Source: Allobranchiibius sp. CTAmp26 (GTDB lineage: Bacteria; Actinomycetota; Actinomycetes; Actinomycetales; Dermatophilaceae). From it: a DNA stretch of 64,000 nucleotides. Location of the stretch: NCBI RefSeq assembly GCF_017565405.1, contig NZ_JAGEKR010000012.1, positions 124,001 through 188,000 of the forward strand, written 5' to 3'. Below, piece by piece: positions 44,166 to 54,221 of this stretch (positions within the stretch are counted from its first letter, which is position 1; every line of letters starts with the position of its first letter). Position numbers and translations under genes: made by a program. The notes under the pieces were generated by a model. That model saw only the letters and a list, made by a program, of their open reading frames with translations. It was not told the origin of the DNA and ran no database searches.

Positions 44166-44453
44166 ATGGCCACGTTGCTGGGCGTCATCTCGATCGTTCT
44201 CTACATCTTCCTGGTGCTGTTGCTCGCCCGGTTGGTGCTCGAGTGGATCCAGGTCTTCGCGCGTCAGTGGCAGCCCCGCGGCCCCGTGCTGGTGCTTGCC
44301 GAGACGACGTACACCGCCACCGACCCGGCGCTGAAGGCCGTCCGAAAAGTACTGAAACCGGTGCGGATCGGCTCGATCCAGCTCGACCTGGCGTTCCTCG
44401 TCCTGCTGCTGGCTGTCTCTTTGCTGCTCAATCTCATAGGCTCTCTCGCCTAA
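44166..44453 (+). CDS. YggT family membrane protein
   Basis: 95 aa with two TM helices (about residues 3-26 and 73-94) joined by a loop containing TDPALKAVRKVLKPVRIGSIQLDLAFLVLLL, the YggT/Ycf19 signature. The position between sepF and divIVA is conserved in actinobacteria, suggesting a role in division or membrane curvature, but the biochemistry is unknown. GACAAT 6 nt before ATG 44166 could be a leaderless -10; AGGTAG might instead serve as a weak ribosome site. Confidence 0.87.
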   Translation: MATLLGVISIVLYIFLVLLLARLVLEWIQVFARQWQPRGPVLVLAETTYTATDPALKAVRKVLKPVRIGSIQLDLAFLVLLLAVSLLLNLIGSLA

Positions 44454-44544
44454 GCTGGACACACATCCGTTAACTGTCGGCGTGTGCCGTGCGTGCTGGT
44501 GCGCGCCCGAGCGCCGCGGCATCTAGGTTTACCGAGGTGAACAC

Positions 44545-45642
44545 ATGGCGTTGACGCCTGAGGACGTAGTCAAGAAAGAGTTCACCAAACCCAAGGGGTT
44601 TGGACGAAGCGGCTACGACGAGATCCAGGTGGACGACTTTCTCGATGAGATCGTCGTGGAGCTACGTCGACTGAACGCCGAGAACGAGGACCTCACCGGC
44701 AAGCTGGAGGACCTGCGCCGCTCCAAGGGCGTCGCGGGCAAGGAGAGCGGCTCCACCGCCGCCGGCGCCGCATCCGGCGTGCCCGCCCTCACCCCGGTGA
44801 AGGGCGACGGCGACAAGGCCGACGCGGACGCGACCGCGGCGATCCCCGTGACGAGCGGCAAGTCCGCGGCGACCGGGACGACCGACGCCGCAGCGCTGGC
44901 CAAGGCCCGCGAGGAACTCGCCACCGCCGAGCGCGAGCTCGCCGCTGCCAAGGGCGAGCGCGAGAAGGTGCAGGGTGAGGTCGCTGCGGCCAAGGAGCGG
45001 CTGGCCGCGTTGCAGAAGCAGATCGAGCAGGCCGAGGCCGACTCCACCCAGCGCACCGCGGCGGCCACCAAGCGCGCAGAGGACGCCGAGGCGCAGTCCG
45101 AGGCGCGCGTGCGCGAGGCCGGCACACCGCAGGGCGGGGCCTCCGTGGCCGGCGCCCAGGCCGTGGGAACGGCGGGCGCGGCGGGCAACGACAGCGCCGC
45201 AGGCGTCATCGCACTGGCGCAGCGGTTGCACGACGAGCACGTGCGCGAAGGTGAGACCACGCGCGATCGCCTCATCAAGGAGGCCCAGGAGCGGCACGAC
45301 TCGATGGTCGGCGAGGGCACCTCGACGCGCGACAAGCTCGTGGAGCAGGGCCAGTCCAAGCACGATGACCTCGTCGGCACCGGCCAGAAGCGGCACGACG
45401 AGCTGATGCGCCAGGCCAACGAACGCTCGACCGGCCTGGTGAAGGAGGCCGAGGAGCGCAAGCAGCGGATCATCGGTCAGCTCACCACCGAGCGCGAGTC
45501 GATCGGCTCGGCCATCGAGCAGCTCAAGACCTTCGAGCACGAATACCGTTCGAAGCTGAAGGGATTCATCCAGGGTCAGCTCAAGGACCTCGACGGTGAG
45601 GGCGTCCAGGGCAAGGACGCCAAGCCCGACGACCAGCACTGA
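44545..45642 (+). CDS. divIVA: DivIVA/Wag31 polar growth protein
   Basis: 365 aa. The N-terminal domain MALTPEDVVKKEFTKPKGFGRSGYDEIQVDDFLDEIVVELRRL is the curved-membrane-binding DivIVA motif. A Gly/Ala/Ser spacer (about 60-115) leads to a long Ala/Glu/Arg coiled coil, a second low-complexity gap, then repeated heptads of the form RHDxLxxxG (about residues 230-300). It scaffolds polar cell-wall growth. GAGGTG precedes ATG 44545. A stem-loop terminator about 20 nt past the stop closes the dcw region. Confidence 0.93.
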   Translation: MALTPEDVVKKEFTKPKGFGRSGYDEIQVDDFLDEIVVELRRLNAENEDLTGKLEDLRRSKGVAGKESGSTAAGAASGVPALTPVKGDGDKADADATAAIPVTSGKSAATGTTDAAALAKAREELATAERELAAAKGEREKVQGEVAAAKERLAALQKQIEQAEADSTQRTAAATKRAEDAEAQSEARVREAGTPQGGASVAGAQAVGTAGAAGNDSAAGVIALAQRLHDEHVREGETTRDRLIKEAQERHDSMVGEGTSTRDKLVEQGQSKHDDLVGTGQKRHDELMRQANERSTGLVKEAEERKQRIIGQLTTERESIGSAIEQLKTFEHEYRSKLKGFIQGQLKDLDGEGVQGKDAKPDDQH

Positions 45643-45661
45643 GACCCACCCCACGTCGACG

Positions 45662-45688
45662 ACGGCCCCGCACCTGGTGCGGGGCCGT
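45662..45688 (+). terminator. Intrinsic terminator after divIVA
   Basis: ACGGCCCCGCAC (45662-45673) and GTGCGGGGCCGT (45677-45688) form a perfect 12-bp stem with a 3-nt loop, followed by TTG. It marks the end of the dcw transcript. Confidence 0.85.
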
Positions 45689-45757
45689 TGCACGTCGTGA
45701 CGGGGCCCGCGAGACGGTCGATCGCGACGCGCCGCGCACCCGTCCGCCGCGCCGCGG

Positions 45758-45786
45758 TCAACAGCCCGTCGCTCATCCCCTATCCT
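45758..45786 (+). promoter_or_regulatory. Candidate promoter of the DksA/TraR-like gene
   Basis: TCAACA (45758-45763), 17 bp, then TATCCT (45781-45786) gives a sigma-A-like promoter (4/6 at -35; TANNNT at -10). The predicted start is about 50 nt before ATG 45845. Confidence 0.45.
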
Positions 45787-45844
45787 GCGGCAGACACGAA
45801 CGTGCCAGGGCCATTCCCGGCCTCGAGCGGCCGGAGGGGCGCAC

Positions 45845-46858
45845 ATGGGAAGCACAGATGCCGCAGATTCGGCACGGACGGTCGCTGCGGCGGCCGGCCG
45901 GGGCTCGAGGGTCACGTCGGTCCTGCGCAAGGCGGCCCGGGTGGTGGCCGGATCGAGTGACGAACCGACCACGGCGTCCGCCCACCGAGGGACGGTCAAG
46001 AAGTCGGTGAGCAAGAAATCGGTGTCCGCCAGGTCGGCAGCGGCGAAGACAGCGAAGAAGGCTGGCCCGGCCCCGAAGGCCGCGGCGAAGAAGGCTCCCG
46101 CTGCGGGGTTGAAGCCGACCGCGAAGAAGACGCCGACGAAGAAAGCGACCACCAAGAAGGCAGCCGGTCGGGCGCCGGTCGCGGTGGCCCCGAAGCCACC
46201 TGCCAATGCCCGGAAGACGACTCGTCCGGCGGTCGGGAAGGTCGCGTCGGCGGATGCCGCAGCACCGGATGCGCGGACAGCAAGCAGGGCCAGCACGGCG
46301 AAGAAGACATCGAAGACTGCCAAGAAGGCACCCCCGAAGACGAGCACAGCGAAGAAGGCTGCCGTGAAGAGCACACCCACCCCCTCGACGATGACCGATG
46401 CGGCGCAGCAGAGCGCCGTCCAGACCTCGACCCCGGCGCCCGAAGCCGCGGTGGCCTCGCCGCGCAAGCAGTTGAAGGTGCGCGAGGACGAATCTCCGTG
46501 GACCGCCGAGGAGCTCTCGGGCGTCAAGGCCGAGCTGGAGACCGACGTCGCGCGGCTGACGACCGAGTTGGCCGGCATGGAGCACGAGATCGCCGACCTG
46601 ATCGGCGACAGTGGCGACGGTGCGGGCGATGACCAGGCCGACGTGGGCAGTAAGTCCTTCGAGCGCGAGCACGAGTTCTCCCTCGCCCAGAACTCCCGGG
46701 AGATGGTCGAGCAGTCCCAGCACGCCCTCGACCGGATCGCCGACGGGACCTACGGGATCTGCGAGAGCTGTGGCAAGCCGATCGGCAAACTTCGTCTGCA
46801 GGCGTTCCCTCGTGCGACCCTGTGCATGCAATGCAAACAGAAGCAGGAACGCCGCTGA
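45845..46858 (+). CDS. TraR/DksA-type zinc-finger protein with Lys/Ala-rich N-terminus
   Basis: 337 aa. The C-terminal roughly 110 residues are a DksA-like module: a coiled coil (ELSGVKAELETDVARLTTELAGMEHEIADL) and a four-Cys zinc finger [27 protein letters not shown]. About 200 residues before it are Lys/Ala/Thr/Pro-rich (KKTPTKKATTKKAA, KKAPPKTSTAKKAAVK), resembling histone-H1-like tails. Actinobacterial DksA/RbpA-like factors modulate RNA polymerase; the tail may bind nucleic acid. GGAGGGG precedes ATG 45845. lspA begins inside its last codons, so the genes are coupled. Confidence 0.82.
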   Translation: MGSTDAADSARTVAAAAGRGSRVTSVLRKAARVVAGSSDEPTTASAHRGTVKKSVSKKSVSARSAAAKTAKKAGPAPKAAAKKAPAAGLKPTAKKTPTKKATTKKAAGRAPVAVAPKPPANARKTTRPAVGKVASADAAAPDARTASRASTAKKTSKTAKKAPPKTSTAKKAAVKSTPTPSTMTDAAQQSAVQTSTPAPEAAVASPRKQLKVREDESPWTAEELSGVKAELETDVARLTTELAGMEHEIADLIGDSGDGAGDDQADVGSKSFEREHEFSLAQNSREMVEQSQHALDRIADGTYGICESCGKPIGKLRLQAFPRATLCMQCKQKQERR

Positions 46859-47421
46859 CCACGTCCGCCGGTCCGAGACGCACGCCGACCCGCACCCGAC
46901 TCCTCGGGCTGCTCGGGTCCGTCGCCCTCCTCGGCTATCTCCTGGACCAGGGGACCAAAGCGTGGGCGAGCGGCTCCCTCGACCCGGCCAGGCCGCGTGA
47001 GCTGCTCGGCCCGGTCCTGAAGCTGCACCTCACGCGGAACGCCGGCGCCGCGTTCTCGATGGCCACCAACGCCACCTGGGTCTTGACGATCATCGCGATC
47101 ATCGTGATCGTCGCGACCGTCTTCGCCGCGCGCCGGATCGGCAGCCGCGCATGGGCCGTGGCGCTCGGGCTCCTGCTAGCCGGTGCGTTCGGCAACCTGA
47201 CCGATCGGTTCGTCCGCGCACCGCAGGGCGGGCAGGGTCACGTCGTCGACTTCCTGGAGCTGCCGCACTGGCCGATCTTCAACGTGGCCGACATGTGCGT
47301 GGTGAGCGCTGCCGCGCTGATCGCGCTGCTCGCGATCCGCGGGATCGGGATCGACGGGCGGCGGGCCGGCACGCCGGACGATGCTGCCGACTCCGCGGAC
47401 GGCGGCCGCGACCATGACTGA
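46831..47421 (+). CDS. lspA: Lipoprotein signal peptidase
   Basis: 196 aa from ATG 46831 with four TM helices. The two catalytic aspartates are in [11 protein letters not shown] and [19 protein letters not shown] and [12 protein letters not shown] are the other LspA motifs. It cleaves prolipoproteins after diacylglyceryl transfer, so it should process the lipoproteins encoded at 37, 768 and 4571. The start lies inside the preceding gene (28-nt overlap); GTG 46822 is an alternative. Its stop is overlapped by the rluD-type gene by 8 nt. The lspA-rluD pair is common across bacteria. Confidence 0.93.
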   Translation: MQTEAGTPLTTSAGPRRTPTRTRLLGLLGSVALLGYLLDQGTKAWASGSLDPARPRELLGPVLKLHLTRNAGAAFSMATNATWVLTIIAIIVIVATVFAARRIGSRAWAVALGLLLAGAFGNLTDRFVRAPQGGQGHVVDFLELPHWPIFNVADMCVVSAAALIALLAIRGIGIDGRRAGTPDDAADSADGGRDHD

Positions 47422-48343
47422 GCTCAAGGCGCAGCCGGTCCCGGAGGGCCTGGAGGGTGAACGCGTCGACGCGGCCATCGCCCGACTGCTCGGACTGTCC
47501 CGCAGTCGTGCCGCGGCGCTGGCGGCGGACGGATCGGTCACCCTCGATCACAAGGTGGTCGGCAAGTCCGATCGGGTCAGCGCCGGCCAGTGGCTGGAGG
47601 TGGTCCTGCCCGCTCTGCGGGAGGGGCCCGCCGTCGTACCCCGCGAAGTGCCGGGGTTGGCGATCGTGCACGACGACAGCGAGCTGATCGTCGTCGACAA
47701 GCCCGCCGGGGTCGCAGCCCACCCGAGCGTCGGATGGGACGGACCCGACGTGGTCAGCGGACTCGCAGCCGCCGGCTACCGGATCTCGACCTCCGGCGCC
47801 GCCGAGCGGCAGGGCATCGTGCAACGGCTCGACGTCGGCACCAGCGGGTTGATGGTCGTGGCCAAGAGCGAGCGTGCGTACACGATCCTCAAGCAGGCGT
47901 TCCGCGACCGCACCGTCGACAAGACCTACCACGCGTTGGTGCAGGGTCTTCCCGATCCGATCGAGGGCACCATCGACGCCCCGATCGGGCGGCATCCGGG
48001 GCATGACTACAAGTTCGCGGTCCTGAGCGCCGGGCGGCCCAGCGTGACGCACTACGAGCTGCTCGAGGCGTTCCGATCGCTGTCGCTGCTCACCATCCAC
48101 CTCGAGACCGGTCGCACCCACCAGATCCGCGTGCACTTCGCGGCGCTGCACCACCCGTGCGTCGGCGACCCGATGTACGGCGCCGACCCGACGATCGCCA
48201 AGCGACTCGGCCTGGTCCGCCAGTGGTTGCACGCGCGGGCGCTGGGATTCGTCCACCCGGGTTCGGGGGAGTACGTGACGTTCGAGAGCCCGTACCCGCA
48301 GGATCTGCAGCACGCGCTCGACCTGGTCCGCGCGGGCGGCTGA
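47414..48343 (+). CDS. RluA/RluD family pseudouridine synthase
   Basis: 309 aa. An N-terminal S4 RNA-binding domain ([31 protein letters not shown], about 15-65) precedes the catalytic domain. Asp140 in [16 protein letters not shown] is the catalytic residue, and [25 protein letters not shown] closes the active site. The family modifies uridines in 23S rRNA; RluD-type specificity is likely but unproven. ATG 47414 overlaps lspA by 8 nt, indicating co-translation. Confidence 0.92.
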   Translation: MTELKAQPVPEGLEGERVDAAIARLLGLSRSRAAALAADGSVTLDHKVVGKSDRVSAGQWLEVVLPALREGPAVVPREVPGLAIVHDDSELIVVDKPAGVAAHPSVGWDGPDVVSGLAAAGYRISTSGAAERQGIVQRLDVGTSGLMVVAKSERAYTILKQAFRDRTVDKTYHALVQGLPDPIEGTIDAPIGRHPGHDYKFAVLSAGRPSVTHYELLEAFRSLSLLTIHLETGRTHQIRVHFAALHHPCVGDPMYGADPTIAKRLGLVRQWLHARALGFVHPGSGEYVTFESPYPQDLQHALDLVRAGG

Positions 48344-48492
48344 CCCGCCGGGGCCAGGTGGCCCGCGTACGGCGTCGGGAAGTGACCGCACGACCGACGA
48401 CCCGCGCAGCTACCGCGTGCCGCACCGGGCGTACCACGGGACCCTTGCGTCACACCGTGCGCGTCGGGGACCGGGGTGTCAGAGCACCGACC

Positions 48493-48498
48493 TAGACT
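48493..48498 (+). promoter_or_regulatory. -10 element of a probable leaderless dnaE promoter
   Basis: TAGACT (48493-48498) stands 7 nt before ATG 48506, the TANNNT-N6-8-ATG layout of leaderless mRNAs. No ribosome site precedes the gene. The 162-nt gap also has a GGGCC/GGCCC hairpin at 48351-48364 after the rluD-type gene. Confidence 0.5.
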
Positions 48499-48505
48499 CA
48501 TCGCG

Positions 48506-51500
48506 ATGTCATCTCAGCCTGCCTCGAACTTCGTGCACCTGCACGTGCACACCGAGTACTCCACGCTGGACGGGGCGGCCAAGATCAAGCCGATGTTCGC
48601 CGAGGCGGAGCGGCTCGGGATGCCCGCCATCGCGATGTCGGACCACGGCAACATGTTCGGTGCGTACGAGTTCCAGCTCGCCGCCCAGAACAGCCCGGTC
48701 CGGCCCATCATCGGCATCGAGGCGTACGTCGCGCCCTCCACCCGCCACTCGCGCACCCAGGAGTTCTGGGCGAGCTCGCGCGATCGCGACGCCAACGTGG
48801 ACGGCGAGGGCGGCAAGGACGTCTCAGGAGGCGGCCGCTACACGCACATGACCATGTGGGCGCAGGACGCGCAGGGATTGCGCAACCTGTTCAGGCTGAG
48901 CTCGCTGGCCAGCTTCGAGGGCTACTACATGAAGCCCCGGATGGACCGGGAGCTGCTCTCCGAGCACGGCAAGGGCATCATCGCCACCACCGGTTGTCCC
49001 TCCGGTGAGGTGCAGACCCGGCTGCGGCTGGGGCAGTACGACGAGGCGATCGCCGCTGCATCGACCTACCAGGACATCTTCGGCGCGGAGAACTACTTCC
49101 TGGAGCTGATGGACCACGGACTGTCCATCGAGCGACAGGTGCGCGACGGCCTGCTGAAGATCGCCCGCGAGCTGCACATCCCGCTGCTCGCGACCAACGA
49201 CAGCCACTACGTCACCGAGGATCAGGCCGACTCGCACGACGACCTGCTGTGCGTCGGGGTCGGCAAGAACAAGGACGACCCGCACCGCTTCAAGTTCAAC
49301 GGCTCCGGCTACTACCTCAAGACCGCCGAGCAGATGCGTGAGCTGTTCGCGGAGCTGCCGGAGGCGTGTGACAACACGTTGGCGATCGCCGAGCGGATCG
49401 GCGACTACAGCGAGGTCTTCGCCCCGGTCGACCGGATGCCGCAGTTCCCGGACGTTCCCGAGGGTCAGACCCAGGCGGCGTACCTGCGCGAACAGATCCA
49501 GGTGGGCCTGCAGGAGCGCTACGGCGACGCCGATCCCGGGCCCGAGGTGCTCGAGCGGATCGAGACCGAGATGGCCGTCATCGAACCGATGGGCTTCTCC
49601 TCCTACTTCCTGGTGGTCGCGGACATCTGCCGTTACGCGCGCGACAACGGCGTCCCGCTCGGCCCCGGGCGCGGTTCGGCGGCCGGATCGCTGGTGGCCT
49701 ATCTGACCCGGATCATCGAGGTGGATCCGCTGGAGCACGGCTTGTTGTTCGAGCGGTTCCTCAACCCCGAGCGCATCTCACCGCCCGACGTCGACCTCGA
49801 CTTCGACGACCGTCAGCGCGACAAGATGGTCCGCTACGTGACGACGAAGTACGGCGCCGAGTACACCGCACAGGTCAACACCTTCAGCACCATCAAGGCC
49901 AAGGCGGCCGTCAAGGACGCCAACCGGATCCTGGGTTTCCCGTTCGCTCTCGGCGAGCAGATCAGCAAGGCCATGCCGCCCGACGTCCAGGGCAAGGGCG
50001 TGCCGCTCACCGGCCTGTTCGACCCCAAGCACCCGCGGTACGCCGAGGCGGTCGACTTCCGGGCGCTCTACGAGGCGCAACCGGAGGTCCGCAAGGTCGT
50101 GGACACCGGGCGCGGACTGGAGGGGATGATCCGCGGCACCGGCGTGCACGCCGCTGCGGTGATCCTGTCCTCCGAACCGCTGCTCGACCTCATCCCGATG
50201 CACCGTCGGGACAAGGACGGCACCATCATCGCCGGCTTCTCCTTCCCGCACTGCGAGGAGATGGGCCTGGTCAAGATGGACTTCCTGGGCCTGCGCAACC
50301 TGGGCATCATCGATCAGGCGATCCGCAACGTGGAGTCCAACCGCGGCGAGCGGCTCGACACCAAGACCATCCCGCTGGACGACCCCACGACGTACGAGTT
50401 GCTGGGCCGCGGTGACACGCTCGGGGTCTTCCAGCTCGACGGCGGCGGCATGCGCACCCTGCTGCGGCAGATGGCGCCCGACGCGTTCGCCGACATCACG
50501 GCCGTGCTCGCGCTCTACCGGCCCGGACCGATGGCCGCCAACGCGCACACCGACTACGCCGACCGCAAGAACGCGCGCAAGCCGATCCAGGCCATCCACC
50601 CCGAGCTGAAGGAAGCGCTCGACCCGATCCTGGGCGAGACCTACCACCTGCTGGTCTACCAGGAGCAGATCATGGCCATCGCCCGCGAGCTCGCGGGCTA
50701 CACCCTCGGTGGCGCGGACCTGCTGCGCCGGGCGATGGGCAAGAAGAAGGCCGAGATCCTGGAGAAGGAGTTCGACAACTTCTCCTCAGGGATGGAGAAG
50801 AACGGCTTCAGCTCCGAGGCGACGATGGCGTTGTGGGACGTCATGCTGCCCTTCGCGGGGTACGCGTTCAACAAGTCGCACGCCGCGGGCTACGCGCTGG
50901 TGTCCTGCTGGACGGCGTACCTCAAGGCCAACTACCCGGCCGAGTACGCCGCCGCGCTGCTGACCAGCGTCGAGGGTGACAAGACCAAGATGGCCACCTA
51001 CCTGGCCGACACCCGCAAGCTCGGCATCAAGGTGCTGCCTCCGGACGTGAACGAGTCGGTGGCGGACTTCACCGCCGTCGGCACCGACATCCGCTTCGGC
51101 CTCGCGGCCGTCCGCAACGTCGGTGGCAACGTCGTGGAGGCCATCGTCAAGGCGCGCGCGGAGAAGGGGCGGTTCGCCTCGTTCGAGGACTTCCTGCGCA
51201 AGGTGCCGGCGGTGGTCTGCAACAAGCGCACTATCGAATCCCTCGTCAAGGCAGGGGCCTTCGACGACCTGCAACATCCGCGACAGGGCCTGGTGCATAT
51301 CCACGAGGCCTATGTCGACGCCGTCGCGGAGGAGAAGCGCTTCGAGGAGCGCGGCCAGGACTCCCTCTTCGGTGGATTCGGCGACGAGGCCGCGATCGAG
51401 CTGGCGGCGTTGCCCGCCATCCCTGAGATCGAGTGGGACAAGCCCACCCTGCTGGCGTTCGAGCGGGACATGCTCGGGCTCTACGTCTCTGATCACCCGC

Positions 51501-52075
51501 TCTTCGGGATCGAGCACATCCTGTCCCAGCACGCCGACATGTCGATCGCCCGGCTGCACGGCGAGGACGCGCCCAAGGACGGCTCGCAGCTGACCATCGC
51601 CGGGCTGATCACCGGGATGCAGCTGAAACGCAACAAACGCGGAGAGCTGTGGGCGATCGCGACGGTCGAGGACCTCGAGGGCGCGGTCGAGGTGATGTTC
51701 TTCGCGAAGACCTACATGACCGTCTCCACCATGCTCAACCCCGATGTCGTGTGCGTCATCAAGGGGCGTTTCCAGATGCGCGACGACGGTCCGCAGTTGA
51801 TGGCCTCCGAGCTCACCCTCCCGGAGTTGAAGGGCGACGTGCGCGGCCCGGTCGTGCTGAGCATGCCGCTCGCCCGCGCCAACACCGGTCTGGCGCACAA
51901 ACTGCGCACCGTGCTCGTCGAGCACCCCGGTGCCACAGAGGTGCACCTGAAACTGCACCAACCCGGTCGATCCGTCACCGTCAAGCTGGAGGACTCCTTG
52001 CGCGTCACCGCATCACCCGCCCTGTTCGGCGACCTCAAGGCGTTGCTCGGCCCGTCCTGCCTGGTGGGTGCCTGA
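48506..52075 (+). CDS. dnaE: DNA polymerase III alpha subunit
   Basis: 1189 aa replicative polymerase. The PHP domain opens with FVHLHVHTEYSTLDGAAKI. The polymerase core includes LGPGRGSAAGSLVAYL and the catalytic PDVDLDFDD. HLLVYQEQIM and FNKSHAAGYALVSCWTAYLKANYPAEY, a tandem HhH region and an OB fold (LTIAGLITGMQLKRNKRGELWAIATVEDLEGAVEVMFF) follow. The length fits the DnaE1 type. I chose ATG 48506 because conserved sequence begins there and a -10 box lies 7 nt upstream; GTG 48476 would add ten non-conserved residues. The next gene starts 1 nt after its stop. Confidence 0.96.
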   Translation: MSSQPASNFVHLHVHTEYSTLDGAAKIKPMFAEAERLGMPAIAMSDHGNMFGAYEFQLAAQNSPVRPIIGIEAYVAPSTRHSRTQEFWASSRDRDANVDGEGGKDVSGGGRYTHMTMWAQDAQGLRNLFRLSSLASFEGYYMKPRMDRELLSEHGKGIIATTGCPSGEVQTRLRLGQYDEAIAAASTYQDIFGAENYFLELMDHGLSIERQVRDGLLKIARELHIPLLATNDSHYVTEDQADSHDDLLCVGVGKNKDDPHRFKFNGSGYYLKTAEQMRELFAELPEACDNTLAIAERIGDYSEVFAPVDRMPQFPDVPEGQTQAAYLREQIQVGLQERYGDADPGPEVLERIETEMAVIEPMGFSSYFLVVADICRYARDNGVPLGPGRGSAAGSLVAYLTRIIEVDPLEHGLLFERFLNPERISPPDVDLDFDDRQRDKMVRYVTTKYGAEYTAQVNTFSTIKAKAAVKDANRILGFPFALGEQISKAMPPDVQGKGVPLTGLFDPKHPRYAEAVDFRALYEAQPEVRKVVDTGRGLEGMIRGTGVHAAAVILSSEPLLDLIPMHRRDKDGTIIAGFSFPHCEEMGLVKMDFLGLRNLGIIDQAIRNVESNRGERLDTKTIPLDDPTTYELLGRGDTLGVFQLDGGGMRTLLRQMAPDAFADITAVLALYRPGPMAANAHTDYADRKNARKPIQAIHPELKEALDPILGETYHLLVYQEQIMAIARELAGYTLGGADLLRRAMGKKKAEILEKEFDNFSSGMEKNGFSSEATMALWDVMLPFAGYAFNKSHAAGYALVSCWTAYLKANYPAEYAAALLTSVEGDKTKMATYLADTRKLGIKVLPPDVNESVADFTAVGTDIRFGLAAVRNVGGNVVEAIVKARAEKGRFASFEDFLRKVPAVVCNKRTIESLVKAGAFDDLQHPRQGLVHIHEAYVDAVAEEKRFEERGQDSLFGGFGDEAAIELAALPAIPEIEWDKPTLLAFERDMLGLYVSDHPLFGIEHILSQHADMSIARLHGEDAPKDGSQLTIAGLITGMQLKRNKRGELWAIATVEDLEGAVEVMFFAKTYMTVSTMLNPDVVCVIKGRFQMRDDGPQLMASELTLPELKGDVRGPVVLSMPLARANTGLAHKLRTVLVEHPGATEVHLKLHQPGRSVTVKLEDSLRVTASPALFGDLKALLGPSCLVGA

Positions 52076-52076
52076 G

Positions 52077-54191
52077 ATGGCACTTCACGAGGTCGCAGCT
52101 CCGGTCGCACGGCGTACGGCGACGGTGCGCGAGCACCACGGCGACCGTTTCGAGGACCAGTGGGAGTGGTTGCGCGACAAGGAGTCCCGCGAGGTGATCG
52201 CCCACCTGGAGGCGGAGAACGCCTACACCCAGGCACGCACCGCGCACCTGCAGCCCCTCGTCGGGATCATCTTCGAGGAGATCAAGGGCCACGTCGTCGA
52301 GACCGATGTCGACGTGCCCGTGCGCAAGGGCGAGTGGTGGTACTACTCGCGCACGGCGCAGGGTGCGCAGTACGCCGTGCACTGCCGCGCGCCGTACGTC
52401 GGGGGCGCACCCCGTCCGGTGCCTGCCCCGGGCGAGCCGGTCGACGGTGAGGTCGTGCTGCTGGACGAGAACCACGAAGCCGGTGCCCACGAGTTCTTCG
52501 AGCTGGGCGGTCTGGAGATCAGCCCGGACGGTCGGCTGCTCGCCCTGCTGGTCGACGTCAGCGGCGACGAGCGCTACGACCTGCAGGTGCGCGACCTCGC
52601 CACCGGCATGGTCCTCGACCAGAGCGTGCAGGACGCGCACTACGGGCTCGCGTGGTCCCTCGACGCGGGCACGGTCTTCTACATCCGGCACGACGACGCC
52701 TGGCGGCCCCACCAGATCTGGCGCCACGTGGTCGGCGGCGACCCCGCGCAGGACGTGCTGGTCCGCGAAGAGGCCGACCCGGAGTTCGGGATCGGTTTCG
52801 AGGTGTCGCGCGACGACCGGTGGATGATCGTGGAGGCGGCGTCGCGCACCAGCAGCGAGGTGCTGCTGGGAGACCTGTCCCGACCCGATGCCGACCTGGT
52901 CATGGTCGAGCCCCGCGCGGCCGGCGTGGAGTACTCCGTCGAGGTCGACGGTGACCGGATCTTCATCGCGCACAACCTCGTTCGACCCGACTTCGATCTG
53001 GCGCAGGCGCCGGTGGCGACACCCGGTCGGGAGCACTGGACCACGGTGCTCGCACTGCAGGACGGCGAGCGGCTCGAGGGAGTGGACGCGTTCGCGGGCT
53101 TCGTGGCGGTGTCGCTGCGCTCGGGCGGCCTGCCCACCGTGCGGGTCTTGCCCAAGGTCGGCACCGGCCTCGGGGAGGCGGTGCACGTGCCGACGGAGAG
53201 CCCGTTGGCCGTCGTACGCCTCGGTGCCAACGCCGAGTACGACGAGTCGACGCTGCGCCTGTCGATGGGTTCCTACCTGCTGCCGCCGAGCGTGCTGCAG
53301 TTCGACCCGGTCTCCGGTGACGTCCAGCTGCTGAAGCAGCAGGAGGTGCCGGGGTACCGGTCGGCCGACTACCTCGAAGAGCGGCTCTGGGCCCGCGGCG
53401 ACGATGGCACCCAGGTGCCGATCTCGCTGATCCGTCGCCATGACGTCGTTGCCGATGGGAGCAACCCCGGGCTCGTCTACGGGTACGGCTCCTACGAGAT
53501 CCCGTCCGACCCGCGGTTCTCCGCGAGTCGTCTCTCCCTGCTCGACCGGGGTGTCGTCTTCGCCGTGGCGCACGTGCGCGGCGGCGGCGAGCTCGGTCGC
53601 CGGTGGTGGGACGAAGGCAAGATGCTGGCCAAGCGCAACACCTTCACCGACTTCGTGGCGTGTTCTCGCGCACTGGTCGACGCTGGATGGGTGTCGCCGG
53701 ATCGCCTTGCCGCAGAGGGTGGTTCGGCAGGAGGCCTGCTCATGGGCGCCGTCGTCAACCTGGCGCCCGAGCTCTACCGGGCCGTGCACGCCGCGGTGCC
53801 CTTCGTCGATGCCCTCACCACGATGCTCGATCCGTTGCTGCCGCTCACCGTGGGGGAGTGGCAGGAGTGGGGCGACCCGCTGCACGACCCGGCGATCTAC
53901 GCGTACATGAAGAGCTACACCCCGTACGAGAACGTCGCCCCGACCGCGTACCCCGCGATCCTGGCGACGACCAGCCTCAACGACACCCGGGTCTTCTACG
54001 TCGAACCGGCCAAGTGGGTGCAGCAGTTGCGGGCGACGGTGACCTCGGATCCGGACGATCGGCCGGTGCTGCTGAAGTGCGAGATGGTCGCGGGACACGG
54101 CGGCGTGAGCGGTCGGTACGACGCGTGGCGCGACATCGCCTTCGAGTTGGCCTTCCTGCTGGATCAGCTGGGCGCGACCGACCTGCACTGA
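52077..54191 (+). CDS. ptrB: Oligopeptidase B (prolyl oligopeptidase family S9A)
   Basis: 704 aa. An N-terminal beta-propeller (starting with DRFEDQWEWLRDKESREVIAHLEAEN) covers the active site, and the C-terminal alpha/beta hydrolase has Ser550 in EGGSAGGLLMG, Asp636 in TTSLNDTRVFY and His674 in AGHGGVSGRY. YGSYEIPSDPRFSASRLSLLDRGVVFAVAHVRGGGELGRRWWDEGK is the oligopeptidase B signature. It cleaves short peptides after basic residues in the cytoplasm. ATG 52077 is 1 nt after the dnaE stop, so they share a transcript. It ends in a perfect bidirectional terminator. Confidence 0.93.
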   Translation: MALHEVAAPVARRTATVREHHGDRFEDQWEWLRDKESREVIAHLEAENAYTQARTAHLQPLVGIIFEEIKGHVVETDVDVPVRKGEWWYYSRTAQGAQYAVHCRAPYVGGAPRPVPAPGEPVDGEVVLLDENHEAGAHEFFELGGLEISPDGRLLALLVDVSGDERYDLQVRDLATGMVLDQSVQDAHYGLAWSLDAGTVFYIRHDDAWRPHQIWRHVVGGDPAQDVLVREEADPEFGIGFEVSRDDRWMIVEAASRTSSEVLLGDLSRPDADLVMVEPRAAGVEYSVEVDGDRIFIAHNLVRPDFDLAQAPVATPGREHWTTVLALQDGERLEGVDAFAGFVAVSLRSGGLPTVRVLPKVGTGLGEAVHVPTESPLAVVRLGANAEYDESTLRLSMGSYLLPPSVLQFDPVSGDVQLLKQQEVPGYRSADYLEERLWARGDDGTQVPISLIRRHDVVADGSNPGLVYGYGSYEIPSDPRFSASRLSLLDRGVVFAVAHVRGGGELGRRWWDEGKMLAKRNTFTDFVACSRALVDAGWVSPDRLAAEGGSAGGLLMGAVVNLAPELYRAVHAAVPFVDALTTMLDPLLPLTVGEWQEWGDPLHDPAIYAYMKSYTPYENVAPTAYPAILATTSLNDTRVFYVEPAKWVQQLRATVTSDPDDRPVLLKCEMVAGHGGVSGRYDAWRDIAFELAFLLDQLGATDLH

Positions 54192-54221
54192 CCGCGCTGC
54201 ACGACGCGACCGCGGCGCAGC

